Assembly (NCBI GenBank): GCA_050732395.1
Contig: JBOHQX010000041.1
Location: 1 to 64,000 of the forward strand
Source: JBIOXB01 sp050732395
GTDB taxonomy: Bacteria > Zhuqueibacterota > Zhuqueibacteria > Zhuqueibacterales > Zhuqueibacteraceae
Length of the DNA: 64,000 bases
Direction of reading: 5' to 3'
In this document: positions 1-8,431 of the stretch, piece by piece
Layout: each line of letters starts with the position of its first letter
How positions within the stretch are numbered: position 1 is the first letter of the stretch
The notes under the pieces: generated by a model
The model's input: only the letters and a program-made list of their open reading frames with translations
Database searches by the model: none
What the model was told of the DNA's origin: nothing
Made by a program: the position numbers and the translations under genes

Positions 1-27
1 GCTCAAAAAAAGCAGAGTAAACGGATG

Positions 28-97
28 AAGCAGATTGAACGGATAGTGATTCTGCAAAACAAGTTTTAGAAATCCGCTTTATCCGTTCAATCCGCTT
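28..97. repeat. Imperfect inverted repeat, AACGGATA family
   Basis: The arms at 28-45 and 80-97 (core gattgaacggata) are complementary over 18 bases with one mismatch. They flank a loop of about 34 bases downstream of the oxidoreductase gene. The same AACGGATA phrase builds a second palindrome at 11796-11865. It could be a REP-like element or a bidirectional transcript end; no T-tract is obvious. Confidence 0.6.
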
Positions 98-201
98 ACA
101 AGAAACAGGAGCTGAATAGTTACGAAATTTGTAGCTATTCGGCTATCGTCTGCCATTCCGGCGAATACGGAAATTTTTCAACAGAAATTCCTGGTGCCCG
201 G

Positions 202-1233
202 TTAACTCATCACCTTCACCTTGACCCCACCCCGTTTCAGCGACTCTGATGCCGCTTCAAGTATTTGAACGACGCGCAGGCCTTCAGCACCGTTAGAATC
301 CGGTTTCACGCCCGTCTTGATGCAATCCAGGAAGTGCTGGCATTGCACTTTGAGTGGTTCAACTTGTTTGAGATATGGCGCATGCATGTCGCCGTAGTGA
401 TAGGAGAAGTGAAACTCTGCGAAAGTATCGTAATGCGGTGGCCGTTCGACGCGTTTGTCATAGATCTTGATCTTCTCCAATGGTTCGGTATCGTCGTATA
501 CGATCATTCTCTTGCTGCCGACAATCGTCATTTTTCTGATCTTGCTGGGGTCGAGCCAACTGCTCTGAATCATGGCAAAGCTTCCGTTCGGAAAATCCAG
601 CGCCATGCTGGTCACGTCTTCAACAGTGGGGGACAAATAAGCTTTGCCTTGGCAGTTGACGAAAGCGGGGCTTTGGTTCAATACATAAAGAATGATCGAA
701 ATATCGTGGGTCGCCAGGTCCCAGGTGACATTGATGTCCTTTTGGAACAAACCCAGGTTCAATCGTTGTGCGTTGATATAGAAGATCTCCCCGATATGAC
801 CTGAATCGACAATCTCCTTCATTGTTCGAACCGCCGGTCCGTAAACAAAAGTATGTCCAACCATCAGGGTTAGCCCTTGCTTTTCCGCGAGCGCAATCAG
901 CCTCGAGCATTGCGCTGACGAGGAGGCCATGGGTTTCTCGATGAACGTGTGCTTGCCTGCCAATAGGCTCTCACGAGCCAGTTCAAAATGAAAATGTGCT
1001 GGCGTAGCAATGACAATGGCATCAAGCTCACGATCTTGTACGAGATCCGCAAAACTCAACTTTGTTTCGACCTCTGGATAGAGCTGTTGCATGTGCTCCA
1101 GCCGTTTGTGATCGAGATCACAAACGCGCGTGACGTGACACTCGGGAAGGGCCCTGAAATTTCTAATGAGATTCGGACCCCAGTAGCCACAACCAACAAC
1201 TGCCAGGTTAAGCCTCGTCTGCTTTTTCCCCAT
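202..1233 (-). CDS. Gfo/Idh/MocA family NAD(P)-dependent oxidoreductase
   Basis: This 343-residue protein has the usual length of the family. The N-terminal Rossmann fold carries the dinucleotide-binding loop VVGCGYWG at about residues 12-19. The EKP motif (FIEKPMAS) follows near residue 98, and WDLATHD near 170 supplies the Asp and His of the substrate site. The family oxidises or reduces sugar hydroxyls. The GCGYWGxNLxRNF start resembles WlbA-type UDP-N-acetylglucosamine(uronate) 3-dehydrogenases of surface-sugar pathways, so a nucleotide-sugar substrate is likely but not proven. No other sugar gene lies nearby, so the neighbourhood does not help. The ATG start gives a complete Rossmann fold. 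Confidence is high for family and low for substrate. Confidence 0.9.
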   Translation of the reverse strand: MGKKQTRLNLAVVGCGYWGPNLIRNFRALPECHVTRVCDLDHKRLEHMQQLYPEVETKLSFADLVQDRELDAIVIATPAHFHFELARESLLAGKHTFIEKPMASSSAQCSRLIALAEKQGLTLMVGHTFVYGPAVRTMKEIVDSGHIGEIFYINAQRLNLGLFQKDINVTWDLATHDISIILYVLNQSPAFVNCQGKAYLSPTVEDVTSMALDFPNGSFAMIQSSWLDPSKIRKMTIVGSKRMIVYDDTEPLEKIKIYDKRVERPPHYDTFAEFHFSYHYGDMHAPYLKQVEPLKVQCQHFLDCIKTGVKPDSNGAEGLRVVQILEAASESLKRGGVKVKVMS

Positions 1234-1739
1234 GCTTCATCTTCCCGCTTGACAAACCACAGTTCACTCGAGAAATGATGGCGCACTCGCATCAATCTCA
1301 CCCCTTAAGACACGACCTCGATCCCGCCGGGCGCGATACTTCCAGACAAAATTCCGTGCGTTACCGAGCGCAGGAGATCGCGATCCAAGCACACGATCCC
1401 CCAGCCGATTTCGGCAAACTGTATACCAGCCCATCAATATCGCAGCAGTGTTTGCTTAGGATATCGCATAGAGCTATACCACGCAGACGAATTGCTTGCA
1501 CATTGATCCGTACGATGTCATTCAGAAGGAATCTTGTGAAGCATAAGCACAGTGGTCATTTTTGTCAAGATTCCTTCAGAACGACACGGCGGAGAGTATA
1601 ATTTTTAAGGTAACAGTGCACTAGATCATGGATTCTATCCCATAATTCCTCACCGCAAGCGCCGGAGTAGTGAGGTGGTGAAAAACGGTACCGTCCTCGG
1701 CCCGTTGGCAATATTCAAAAATTGAGTCACGAATAGTAC
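1234..1739. other. Intergenic region between oxidoreductase and marC-like gene
   Basis: No convincing gene is visible. An open plus-strand frame at 1275-1601 has no ribosome binding site and an unlikely composition. The region contains the palindromic repeat at 1517-1585, and presumably the oxidoreductase promoter near its left end. Confidence 0.5.
1517..1585. repeat. Palindromic repeat, GTCATTCnGAAGGAATCTTG family
   Basis: The arms at 1517-1536 and 1566-1585 match as inverted copies in 18 of 20 positions, around a 29-base loop. The arm resembles the one at 7607-7630 (gtcattcctgaggaatctt), so this is a repeated family rather than a chance hairpin. Confidence 0.65.
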
Positions 1740-2381
1740 TTAAGCAAAAACCTCCGGAAACGAATCCCGAACTCCGTTGATAACGAACTGCACAGCCATG
1801 ACGGCGAGAATCAAGCCCAACAAGCGGGTCATAATGTTGATTGCTGTTTCGCCCATTTTCATGAGAAAGTGGCTGGCGTAGCGATAAGTGATGTACGACA
1901 CCAAACCGGAAAATAGAACCGCGGCGACGACCAGAGCCGTGCCATATATCGTCTGCGTCTGTGTCACAAGCGTCATCACAGTTGCAATCGCGCCCGGGCC
2001 ACTGATCAATGGAATCGCCAGCGGCACGATGGCAATATCTCCGCCGTGATGAGCTTCGATCTGCTCGCTGGGTGTGATCCGCATGCGCGATTTTTGCGCC
2101 GAGAGCATGTCCGCCGCAATGCCGAATATCAAAATCCCGCCTGCAATGCGCAACGCGCCTAGTGTGATGCCGAAGAATTTGAAGATGATTCCCCCCATCA
2201 GCGCGAACAGAATCAAAATGGCAACCGCCGCGACGCAAGCCCGGCGAATCATGGCATGGCGTTGCTGTAAGCCATAGTCTTTCAACAAGCTGGCAAATAT
2301 CGGTGTGTTGCCGAGAGGATCGGTGATCACGAGTACGGCAACGAAGGCGTTCAGAGCAAAAGTCCAGTCGATCGTTGGCAC
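1740..2381 (-). CDS. MarC/YchE/YhgN family integral membrane protein
   Basis: This is a 213-residue, strongly hydrophobic protein with about six predicted membrane segments. The N-terminal motif VLVITDPLGNTPIF is the family signature, and the second repeat has PLAIPLISGPGAIATV. Both half-repeats are therefore intact and the length is normal. MarC proteins are inner-membrane proteins of uncertain role; the old link to multiple antibiotic resistance was not upheld for E. coli MarC. The start is GTG at 2381, with GGAAG a few bases upstream. The gene stands alone. Confidence 0.9.
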   Translation of the reverse strand: MPTIDWTFALNAFVAVLVITDPLGNTPIFASLLKDYGLQQRHAMIRRACVAAVAILILFALMGGIIFKFFGITLGALRIAGGILIFGIAADMLSAQKSRMRITPSEQIEAHHGGDIAIVPLAIPLISGPGAIATVMTLVTQTQTIYGTALVVAAVLFSGLVSYITYRYASHFLMKMGETAINIMTRLLGLILAVMAVQFVINGVRDSFPEVFA

Positions 2382-2822
2382 AGGCTTCCAATTTTCATGA
2401 ATTTAACCACGGCACTTCTTCAGCCGAAAACTGTAAAGGACTACTGCATCAACCAAAAGGAGTTTTTCACCTTTCCGCGTTCAAGGTCGAACTGAAACAA
2501 AAAAACTGTTTGGAAAATTTCCAAGGGCAACCTAAGTTAGTAAGAGTCAAGTGTTAAGCGGATACTTTGCAATAACGGAACAATGATAATGGTAACTTTG
2601 CGTTCACTCGATTTGTTCACAATGTTCTTTTCCGCATTCGCGGGCAATCTCACCTACATGAATGTTTTGTATGAAAGTTACCACTCTTTCGCCTGACGAA
2701 GTAGCGCTTGACATTTCAGCTTAGAAGTCCTATTTTCGCGCTGTTTTGCTCACGAGGGCGGTCGGAAGCGCACCATAAAAAATGAGAATTAAATTCGCCG
2801 AAAGGCAAGTTGGAGAGCTGGA
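2382..2822. other. Intergenic region, divergent promoters expected
   Basis: The region separates two divergent genes, so promoters for both must lie here. It is AT-rich, and no conserved gene or clear hairpin was seen. A 60-codon open frame at 2375-2557 lacks a ribosome binding site and looks like chance. Confidence 0.4.
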
Positions 2823-3893
2823 ATGGCCTCGCATCCCAAGGAAATCACCCTGGCGCTCGTGCCGCGTGCACGCTTTGATATTATAGATGTCGCACATCGC
2901 ATCGCCGCGGATTGCGGCGAAGCTCTGTCGGAGTATCGTAAGGTCGTATACTGTTCTTTTCATACCACCGCCGGCTATCTGGAGCAGAGCCTGTGTGCGC
3001 GCTTACGTTACAGCCGCGATCACGTGACGCCGTTCATTCGCGCCTTCCAAAAGCTTTTCCCGCCCGAAGCGCATTATCGCCATGACCAGATGGAATATCG
3101 CATGGAGCTGAGCGAGGAGCAGCGCAAATGCGAGCCTAGGAACGGCGATTCGCATCTGACCTTCATCGGTTCCGGCTTGAAGAATTGCGTGACGTACGTC
3201 AATCGCCCAGGCAAGCCGGTCTACTTCATCGATCTCGACGGCATTCACGAAGCCGGCCATCGCACGCGGCAGACGCGCGCGTTGTTTTACAATGATGAAA
3301 CGGTCGTGCATCGTGCCCGGATTGCGATCCCGGTCTCCAGGCATCCCATCGATTCCATCAATCTCAAAGACCCGCGTTACGGCTTTTTCGAGCAGCTCGA
3401 AACCCTGGCGGAAAGTTTTGGCATCGCAAAGGGCCGCATCGATCTGGCCCTGGCGCCGAACGAGCAGCACGCGGGCTTGACCGTGAATGAATACGAGACC
3501 TTGTTGATGCGCCACGATCTTGCCGAAGTGTTGCGCAACCCCCTAAAATTCGTGGCCATGCAGGGCAAACATCTGCTGCTCGATCCCATGACCATTCCAA
3601 GCAAAACCATGGATTACGCCAAGTACGATTTGGTGCATTTGTTCAACGAAGTGATGGATGCCTTCGGCGTGAGCGAGTCCGTGGTGGAAAAGATTTTGTC
3701 GACGTTCATACGCGTGCCCGCTTCACGCTTTCTGCGTATGAAACGCCACGTGAGTCTGCTGCTCTCCAATCCGCCTTCAACCGGCAAAAGCCGCGTCGTG
3801 CACGGCACCTATCAAAGTCCGATTCTGGTGCAATGGGAACACGCAACCGGGCAGACGCGGTATCTGGAAGTTACTTTTACGAAGTTTGATTGA
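2823..3893 (+). CDS. YjbQ/UPF0047-like protein with extra C-terminal domain
   Basis: The protein has 356 residues. Residues about 5-165 resemble the YjbQ (UPF0047) fold: a strand ending FHTTAGY (compare HTTA in YjbQ), a central SHLTFIGSGLKN segment (compare HLKASLLG), and YFIDLDGIHEAGHRTRQ near the end of the domain (compare VLVDFDGPRRR). YjbQ proteins are about 130-140 residues with weak thiamine-phosphate-synthase activity reported for some members. Residues about 170-356 match nothing I recognise and may be a separate domain. The start ATG has GGAGAG six bases upstream. The gene is solitary. The similarity is distant, so the family call is moderate and the function unknown. Confidence 0.55.
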   Translation: MASHPKEITLALVPRARFDIIDVAHRIAADCGEALSEYRKVVYCSFHTTAGYLEQSLCARLRYSRDHVTPFIRAFQKLFPPEAHYRHDQMEYRMELSEEQRKCEPRNGDSHLTFIGSGLKNCVTYVNRPGKPVYFIDLDGIHEAGHRTRQTRALFYNDETVVHRARIAIPVSRHPIDSINLKDPRYGFFEQLETLAESFGIAKGRIDLALAPNEQHAGLTVNEYETLLMRHDLAEVLRNPLKFVAMQGKHLLLDPMTIPSKTMDYAKYDLVHLFNEVMDAFGVSESVVEKILSTFIRVPASRFLRMKRHVSLLLSNPPSTGKSRVVHGTYQSPILVQWEHATGQTRYLEVTFTKFD

Positions 3894-3902
3894 AAGGATT
3901 GC

Positions 3903-4004
3903 CTGATTGTCGGATTGATGGATTGTTGGAGTGATGGATTACTGGAGTGATGGAGTGTTGATAAGGCCTTTAATCCATCGATCCAATAATCCAGTAATCC
4001 AAAC
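3903..4004. repeat. Low-complexity palindrome of GGATTGATGG-type phrases
   Basis: The phrase TGGATTACTGGA at 3935-3946 is repeated as its exact complement at 3990-4001, centred on AAGGCCTT. Further GATGGATTG phrases extend both arms. It sits between two convergent genes and could act as a transcript end for both. Its phrase-like construction resembles the other intergenic palindromes in the window. Confidence 0.6.
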
Positions 4005-4032
4005 AATGTCCCCCCGCCACAACGACGCATCC

Positions 4033-4809
4033 TCAAATCAATGATCGCGACTGGCATCCATCGACGTTGACGCAGGCTCCACTCACCCAACTCGCTTTTT
4101 CAGAAGCCAAAAAAGTTACGACGTTCGCCACTTCCTCCACCGTTCCGAAACGGCCCATAGGGATTTCTCTTTTCACGAATTCAGCCATGCCCTGTGGATC
4201 TTGCTGGACGCGTTTATCCCAGCTCCCGCCGGGAAAGCGAATGGAGCCGGGTGCGACGCTGTTGACGCGAATATTGTATCGGGCGAGCTCCGCGGCCATG
4301 ATTTTGGCCAGGCTGATTACGCCCGACTTGGTGGCGTTATAAATTGACAACCCCTCGCCGCCGGCTTCCCTCCCGAAAATGGAAGCAATGAATATGATCA
4401 CGCCACCTGCCTGCTGCCGCAGATGGGGAATCGCGGCGCGGCTTACTCGAATATGGGCCTTCAAATTCAACGTGAGCACTTCCTCCCACTCTTCGTCGGT
4501 ACGCGTTTCAAACGCGCCGCGGCGATTGCCACCGATGTTGTTGATAACGATGTCGAGGCGCCCAAAGCGCTTGCAGCTTTCGTCCACAAGTTTCTGCGCG
4601 TTTTCTTGCCGTGCGAGATCGAGTGGTAACGCCAAAACGTCCTGGCCGAATTGGCGGAGCTCTGCGGCCGTGGCTTCCAAGGCCTTCTGCTCACGCGCAC
4701 AAATCGCAACACGGCAGCCTTCCGCTGCCAAGCTCATCGCGATGGCATTGCCGATACCGCGGCTGCCGCCGGTTACCAAAGCTGCTTTATGCGACAAACC
4801 CAGATCCAT
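4033..4809 (-). CDS. SDR family oxidoreductase
   Basis: This 258-residue classical short-chain dehydrogenase/reductase has normal length. The cofactor loop TGGSRGIG lies at about residues 13-20. NNIGG replaces the usual NNAG near residue 90. The catalytic Ser is in IASIFG, followed by YNATK with the catalytic Tyr and Lys. CAREQ after the second strand suggests NADP preference, because Arg follows the strand. The C-terminus VSGACVNVDGCQS matches the common end of FabG-like enzymes. The substrate cannot be told from sequence. The gene is not in an operon. Confidence 0.9.
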   Translation of the reverse strand: MDLGLSHKAALVTGGSRGIGNAIAMSLAAEGCRVAICAREQKALEATAAELRQFGQDVLALPLDLARQENAQKLVDESCKRFGRLDIVINNIGGNRRGAFETRTDEEWEEVLTLNLKAHIRVSRAAIPHLRQQAGGVIIFIASIFGREAGGEGLSIYNATKSGVISLAKIMAAELARYNIRVNSVAPGSIRFPGGSWDKRVQQDPQGMAEFVKREIPMGRFGTVEEVANVVTFLASEKASWVSGACVNVDGCQSRSLI

Positions 4810-4948
4810 AATGTCCTGTTCCTTCGGGTTGAAAATCTTACGAATGCCGCCCCTCAGTCGAAACTTTTTTGGGGAATCGAGCGTCTAAACAATAGGTCGC
4901 CAAAACAGTACCGCTAGGAAAACAGTTCGTTCCGGAAAGGAGCATGGC

Positions 4949-5065
4949 ATGGTGCTCGCCGCTGTTCTCGCTTCGATCATGTTATTCACGGTTATCTATG
5001 GGATGCAGATCGTACGAGTGAAAGCACGCCCTCAAAGGAAGGGTCTTCCGAGATTTCAAAGATAG
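4949..5065 (+). CDS. Candidate 38-residue single-pass membrane protein
   Basis: The reading frame begins MVLAAVLASIMLFTVIYGMQ and continues into a basic tail rich in Arg and Lys ending RFQR. One hydrophobic helix with positive charges after it predicts an N-out, C-in topology. The ATG is preceded by GGAAAGGAG (4934-4942) at a six-base distance, one of the best ribosome binding sites in the window. It lies alone between the SDR gene and the dehydratase. I do not recognise a family. The support is the site plus the sensible composition; homologues would be needed for certainty. Confidence 0.5.
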   Translation: MVLAAVLASIMLFTVIYGMQIVRVKARPQRKGLPRFQR

Positions 5066-5458
5066 CCAGAATCATCAAGAGTTTGATTGTCACCCCGAGT
5101 ATATTTTACATATATTTTTATTTTGATGGCGTACATGAGCATCTCCTCCCTTCTCACTCGGGGTGACGATCTTTCTTAAATGATAGGAATCCAGGCGCGC
5201 AGAATCAACAACTAAATTTGCACGCCTGCTTGAGATGAAATGCCTCCCACCCATTACCTTATCTTTTTCAGGCTACTGCTTCTTTTTAGAAACCCATCTC
5301 GTTGCTCTCGGTAACTCTGCCACTGCTTTAGCAATCGTTGTCTGCGTGTTCGTCCAACCCAATACAGTAAAACGAAATCAAAAAACACGGAAATTTTTAT
5401 TGCCCCCTTCAGCGATTTTGCATACTATTTCGTTGCATGAGAAATCAGGAGCGCGAAG
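5066..5458. other. Intergenic region before dehydratase gene
   Basis: The region holds the palindrome at 5089-5167 and an AT-rich stretch after it. An open frame at 5235-5462 has no ribosome binding site and no recognisable product. The promoter of the downstream gene is presumably here. Confidence 0.4.
5089..5167. repeat. Inverted repeat GTCACCCCGAGT
   Basis: The 12-base arms at 5089-5100 and 5156-5167 are perfect complements around a 55-base AT-rich loop. The GTCA...outer end recalls the repeats at 1517 and 7607, and it may be a distant member of that family. Confidence 0.55.
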
Positions 5459-6445
5459 GTGAATTTTGACCTACCTTTAGAAAGTTTCATAGCCGCGCGC
5501 CAGCGCCTCGCTGCGCATGTCCGGCACACCCCCATGCTGCCGCCACCCCGGCTCGGCACCGGCAACTTCCCGCACGTTCGCTTCAAATTGGAAAACATGC
5601 AGGTCGGGGGATCATTCAAAGCACGCGGCGTATTCAACACCTTGTTGCAATTAACGTCTGAACAACGAGCGCGCGGCGTGATTACGGCCTCGGGTGGGAA
5701 TCATGGCCTGGCACTCGCGTATGCCGCGCATTGTCTGAACGTACCGGCTGTGGTCTATTTGCCCGGGCGCGCCTCGGAAGATCGCCGTGCGCGGATTGAA
5801 AAATGGAGAGCAAAAATTTTCAAGCACGGCCAGGATTGGGACGATGCCAACCTCAAAGCACTCGAGCATGCCAAAGAATCCGGCATGTATTACGTGCATG
5901 CTTTTGACGCTGAAACCACGCTGTGCGGGCAAGGCACTCTGGGCCTGGAATTATTGGAGGACGCGCCCGATATTGATTGCGCTTTGATCGGCATTGGCGG
6001 CGGCGGATTGATTGGCGGCGTGGCTGCGGCATTGAAACAGAGCAAACCGGCAATGCGCGTGATCGGTGTGGAACCGGCCGGCGCTGCGACCATGCTGACC
6101 AGCATTCGAGCAGGCGCAGTCACGCCCTTGCAGGAAACGCGCACGATTGCCGACACGCTCGCACCGCGCAGCGTCAGCAGACGCACGCTCACGCTCGCGC
6201 AACGATACGTCGATGAGATTGTGCTGGTAGACGATCACACGCTCATCGCCGCCATGCGCTGGCTCTGGCAGGAATGCAATCAACTGGTCGAACCGGCCGG
6301 TGCCGCAGTGATCGCGGCCCTGATGCAGCATCAGAACCTCGTGATAGACTGCAAGAACCCTGTTGCGGTCATTTGCGGCGGCAACGTCGCGGCGGATAGC
6401 GAGTTCAAGCTGTATGAACACTCGATAAAACCATTGAATAGGTAA
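5459..6445 (+). CDS. Threonine/serine dehydratase-like PLP enzyme (fold type II)
   Basis: This is a 328-residue fold-type II PLP enzyme. The Schiff-base lysine is in GGSFKARG near residue 53. SGGNHG follows near residue 78 and binds the substrate and cofactor. The glycine-rich phosphate loop GIGGGGLIGG is near residue 180. These match threonine/serine dehydratases and the related serine racemases, which deaminate Thr or Ser to a 2-oxo acid. There is no C-terminal ACT domain, so it resembles the catabolic type. The start is GTG with AGGAG eight bases upstream. No isoleucine pathway genes are nearby. Confidence 0.85.
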   Translation: MNFDLPLESFIAARQRLAAHVRHTPMLPPPRLGTGNFPHVRFKLENMQVGGSFKARGVFNTLLQLTSEQRARGVITASGGNHGLALAYAAHCLNVPAVVYLPGRASEDRRARIEKWRAKIFKHGQDWDDANLKALEHAKESGMYYVHAFDAETTLCGQGTLGLELLEDAPDIDCALIGIGGGGLIGGVAAALKQSKPAMRVIGVEPAGAATMLTSIRAGAVTPLQETRTIADTLAPRSVSRRTLTLAQRYVDEIVLVDDHTLIAAMRWLWQECNQLVEPAGAAVIAALMQHQNLVIDCKNPVAVICGGNVAADSEFKLYEHSIKPLNR

Positions 6446-6616
6446 TGCTCTAATAAAGCCACGCCTGCAATCGACAAGTGATATTTGCGGCGCATAGAAT
6501 GCGCAAAATCGTTTAATGACAAGATGATTCGAGATTATTTTGCCACAAGATCATCTTGCCTGGAGCTTTTCAATGGTTTTGATTGGCAACGGAAGTTCCT
6601 GGCAGCGAGGGAAAAT

Positions 6617-7516
6617 ATGAGAAAAGCCTGGTTGGTGTTGCTCCTGATTTGCATATGGCCGGCAGGAGCGCGCGCACAGTCTGCGCTCGTTTTGCAATCC
6701 GATTTTGGCTTGAAGGACGGTGCGGTTGCGTGCATGAAGGGTGTTGCCTTCGGCGTCGATCGCAACCTCAAAATTTTTGATCTGACGCACGATATTCCAA
6801 ACTATAACATCTGGGAAGCGGCTTACCAGCTCAAGCAGACGGCCTCGTTCTGGCCGCCTGGAACGGTTTTCGTTTCAGTGGTCGATCCCGGCGTCGGCAC
6901 GGAACGCAAATCGGTGGTCATAAAAACAAAAACCGGTCACTATTTCGTTTCTCCGGACAACGGCACGCTCACCCTGGTCGCGGAAGACCTGGGCATTGCA
7001 GAAGTAAGGGAGATTGACGAGAAGACCAACCGGCTCGCGGGCTCGGAAAAATCCTATACCTTTCACGGCCGTGATGTATACGCCTACACTGCTGCGCGTC
7101 TGGCCTCCGGGGTCATTTTGTTCGAGCGTGTCGGTCCCATGCTGGCGCCGGAGATCGTCAAGATTCCTTACGAAAAACCGCGTTTGGACGGGAAGGCGGT
7201 GCTGGGCACGATCCCAATTTTGGACGTGCAGTACGGCAACATTTGGACGAACATCGACGATCAGACTTTTCAAAAACTGGGTGTGAAGCTCAATGAGAAG
7301 GTGAGCGTTGAGATCCAACTGGAAGGGAAAACGATGTGGCAGGGGCAAATGCCCTACGTGCACACCTTTGGCGAGGTGCCTCTCGGCCAGCCACTGCTTT
7401 ACCTCAATAGCCTGCTCAATGTTTCGATTGCGCTCAATCAAGATAGCTTTGCGGCGAAGCTTCAAATCGGCTCCGGGCCGCAGTGGCGGGTAAAGATCGA
7501 GAAGGTGGGGAGTTGA
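6617..7516 (+). CDS. Exported SAM hydroxide adenosyltransferase (DUF62 family)
   Basis: The mature part carries all signature segments of the SAM hydroxide adenosyltransferase/fluorinase superfamily: DFGLKDGAV and MKGV near its start, VVDPGVGTER, PDNGTL, FHGRDVYAYTAA and DVQYGNIWTN. Family enzymes split S-adenosylmethionine into adenosine and methionine. I chose the ATG at 6617, not the upstream one at 6485, because it has AGGG upstream and begins a classic signal peptide, MRKAWLVLLLICIWPAGARA, followed by Gln. The protein is then 299 residues. An export signal is unusual for the family, whose substrate is cytoplasmic. The gene lies alone, 171 bases after the dehydratase. Family certain; exported location inferred. 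Confidence 0.9.
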   Translation: MRKAWLVLLLICIWPAGARAQSALVLQSDFGLKDGAVACMKGVAFGVDRNLKIFDLTHDIPNYNIWEAAYQLKQTASFWPPGTVFVSVVDPGVGTERKSVVIKTKTGHYFVSPDNGTLTLVAEDLGIAEVREIDEKTNRLAGSEKSYTFHGRDVYAYTAARLASGVILFERVGPMLAPEIVKIPYEKPRLDGKAVLGTIPILDVQYGNIWTNIDDQTFQKLGVKLNEKVSVEIQLEGKTMWQGQMPYVHTFGEVPLGQPLLYLNSLLNVSIALNQDSFAAKLQIGSGPQWRVKIEKVGS

Positions 7517-7563
7517 GCTCTGGCCCAACAACAGCATTCACCAAGATTTTTTCAAAATGACGT

Positions 7564-7715
7564 CTTAACTTGCTGAGGTCAAGTTAGCCCTCAAAGCGCC
7601 CATTCCCTGTCATTCCTGAGGAATCTTCCCAAGAGGGCTGTACCAAAATCTAGGGAAGATGCTTACAGCATGACAGATTGATATGGCGCAAATTTAACTT
7701 AACATTGTCAAGTTA
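7564..7715. repeat. Palindromic repeat flanked by short direct repeats
   Basis: The palindrome arms at 7607-7630 and 7653-7676 share ctgtcat and atcttccc ends and belong with the repeat at 1517-1585. On both sides lie similar sequences, CTTAACttgctgaggTCAAGTTA (7564-7586) and CTTAACattgTCAAGTTA (7698-7715). Each flank is itself a partial palindrome TTAAC...GTTA, so they could be operators for the gene starting at 7716, or a duplication made when the palindrome inserted. Confidence 0.5.
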
Positions 7716-8378
7716 ATGCCGGAAAGAAAAACCATGTCTTGCTGCTGCGCAACGGACGGTACCCAGCGCTTCTTCAACACCCAGGCGCACCGTCTTGAGA
7801 GATATTTCCGCAGAAAGGGCTTGCGCCCGGAGCAGAAATACTTGATGGAAGGCCTTCAACAAAGCGGGATGAAACAGGCGAGCATTCTCGATATCGGTTG
7901 CGGCGTGGGCGGATTGCATTTGAGCTTGTTGCAAGCCGGGGCCCAGCGGGCGGCGGGCTTTGATATTTCTGAAAAAATGATTCGTGCCGCGCACAAACTC
8001 TCCAGCGAAATGGGTTTGAGCGAACGCACACAATACTGGCAAGGTGATTTCATCGAAATAAGTGCGCAGGCGCCCACCGCCGACATCACGATTCTGGACA
8101 AGGTTTTTTGTTGCTACGAAAACTTCGAGGAGTTAATCGCCCGCTCCGCTGCCAAGACCAAACGCCTCTATGCCGTCAGTTATCCTCGCGAAAATTATGT
8201 TGCGCGTTTTGTTTTTTGCGCCGGTGCCTTTCTGTTCAAATTATGGCGCACGTCTTTTCATCCCTATTATCATCCGCCGACACGCATTCAAGCGGCGATT
8301 CAAGGGCAGGGGTTTGACAAAACCTTTGAGCGTTTCACGATGATCTGGGCGGTGCAGGTTTTTCAGCGAAGTTCGTGA
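7716..8378 (+). CDS. Class I SAM-dependent methyltransferase
   Basis: This 220-residue protein has the SAM-binding motif LDIGCGVGG near residue 60, then GFDISEKMI (motif II with acidic residue) and GDFIE. It is a Rossmann-fold methyltransferase. The C-terminal half has a hydrophobic stretch (VARFVFCAGAFLFKLW) that may touch the membrane, and HPYYHPP near 190. The overall order recalls Mg-protoporphyrin methyltransferase (BchM)-like proteins, but no pigment genes are nearby, so the substrate is unknown. Two starts are possible: ATG 7716, or ATG 7734 which has the better site (GGAAAG seven bases before). The N-terminus has three adjacent Cys residues. Confidence 0.75.
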   Translation: MPERKTMSCCCATDGTQRFFNTQAHRLERYFRRKGLRPEQKYLMEGLQQSGMKQASILDIGCGVGGLHLSLLQAGAQRAAGFDISEKMIRAAHKLSSEMGLSERTQYWQGDFIEISAQAPTADITILDKVFCCYENFEELIARSAAKTKRLYAVSYPRENYVARFVFCAGAFLFKLWRTSFHPYYHPPTRIQAAIQGQGFDKTFERFTMIWAVQVFQRSS

Positions 8379-8431
8379 AACCTAGAGATAAACTCGCCAG
8401 GTAAGGGCGCATTGCACCTATTCCACCCAAA

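Noticed and set aside
1275..1601. 108-residue open frame upstream of the oxidoreductase
   Set aside because: It has no ribosome binding site or sensible composition, and overlaps the palindrome at 1517-1585.
6485..6616. Longer start of the SAM hydrolase
   Set aside because: The extra 44 residues are not conserved, and the internal ATG has a better ribosome site and begins a signal peptide.
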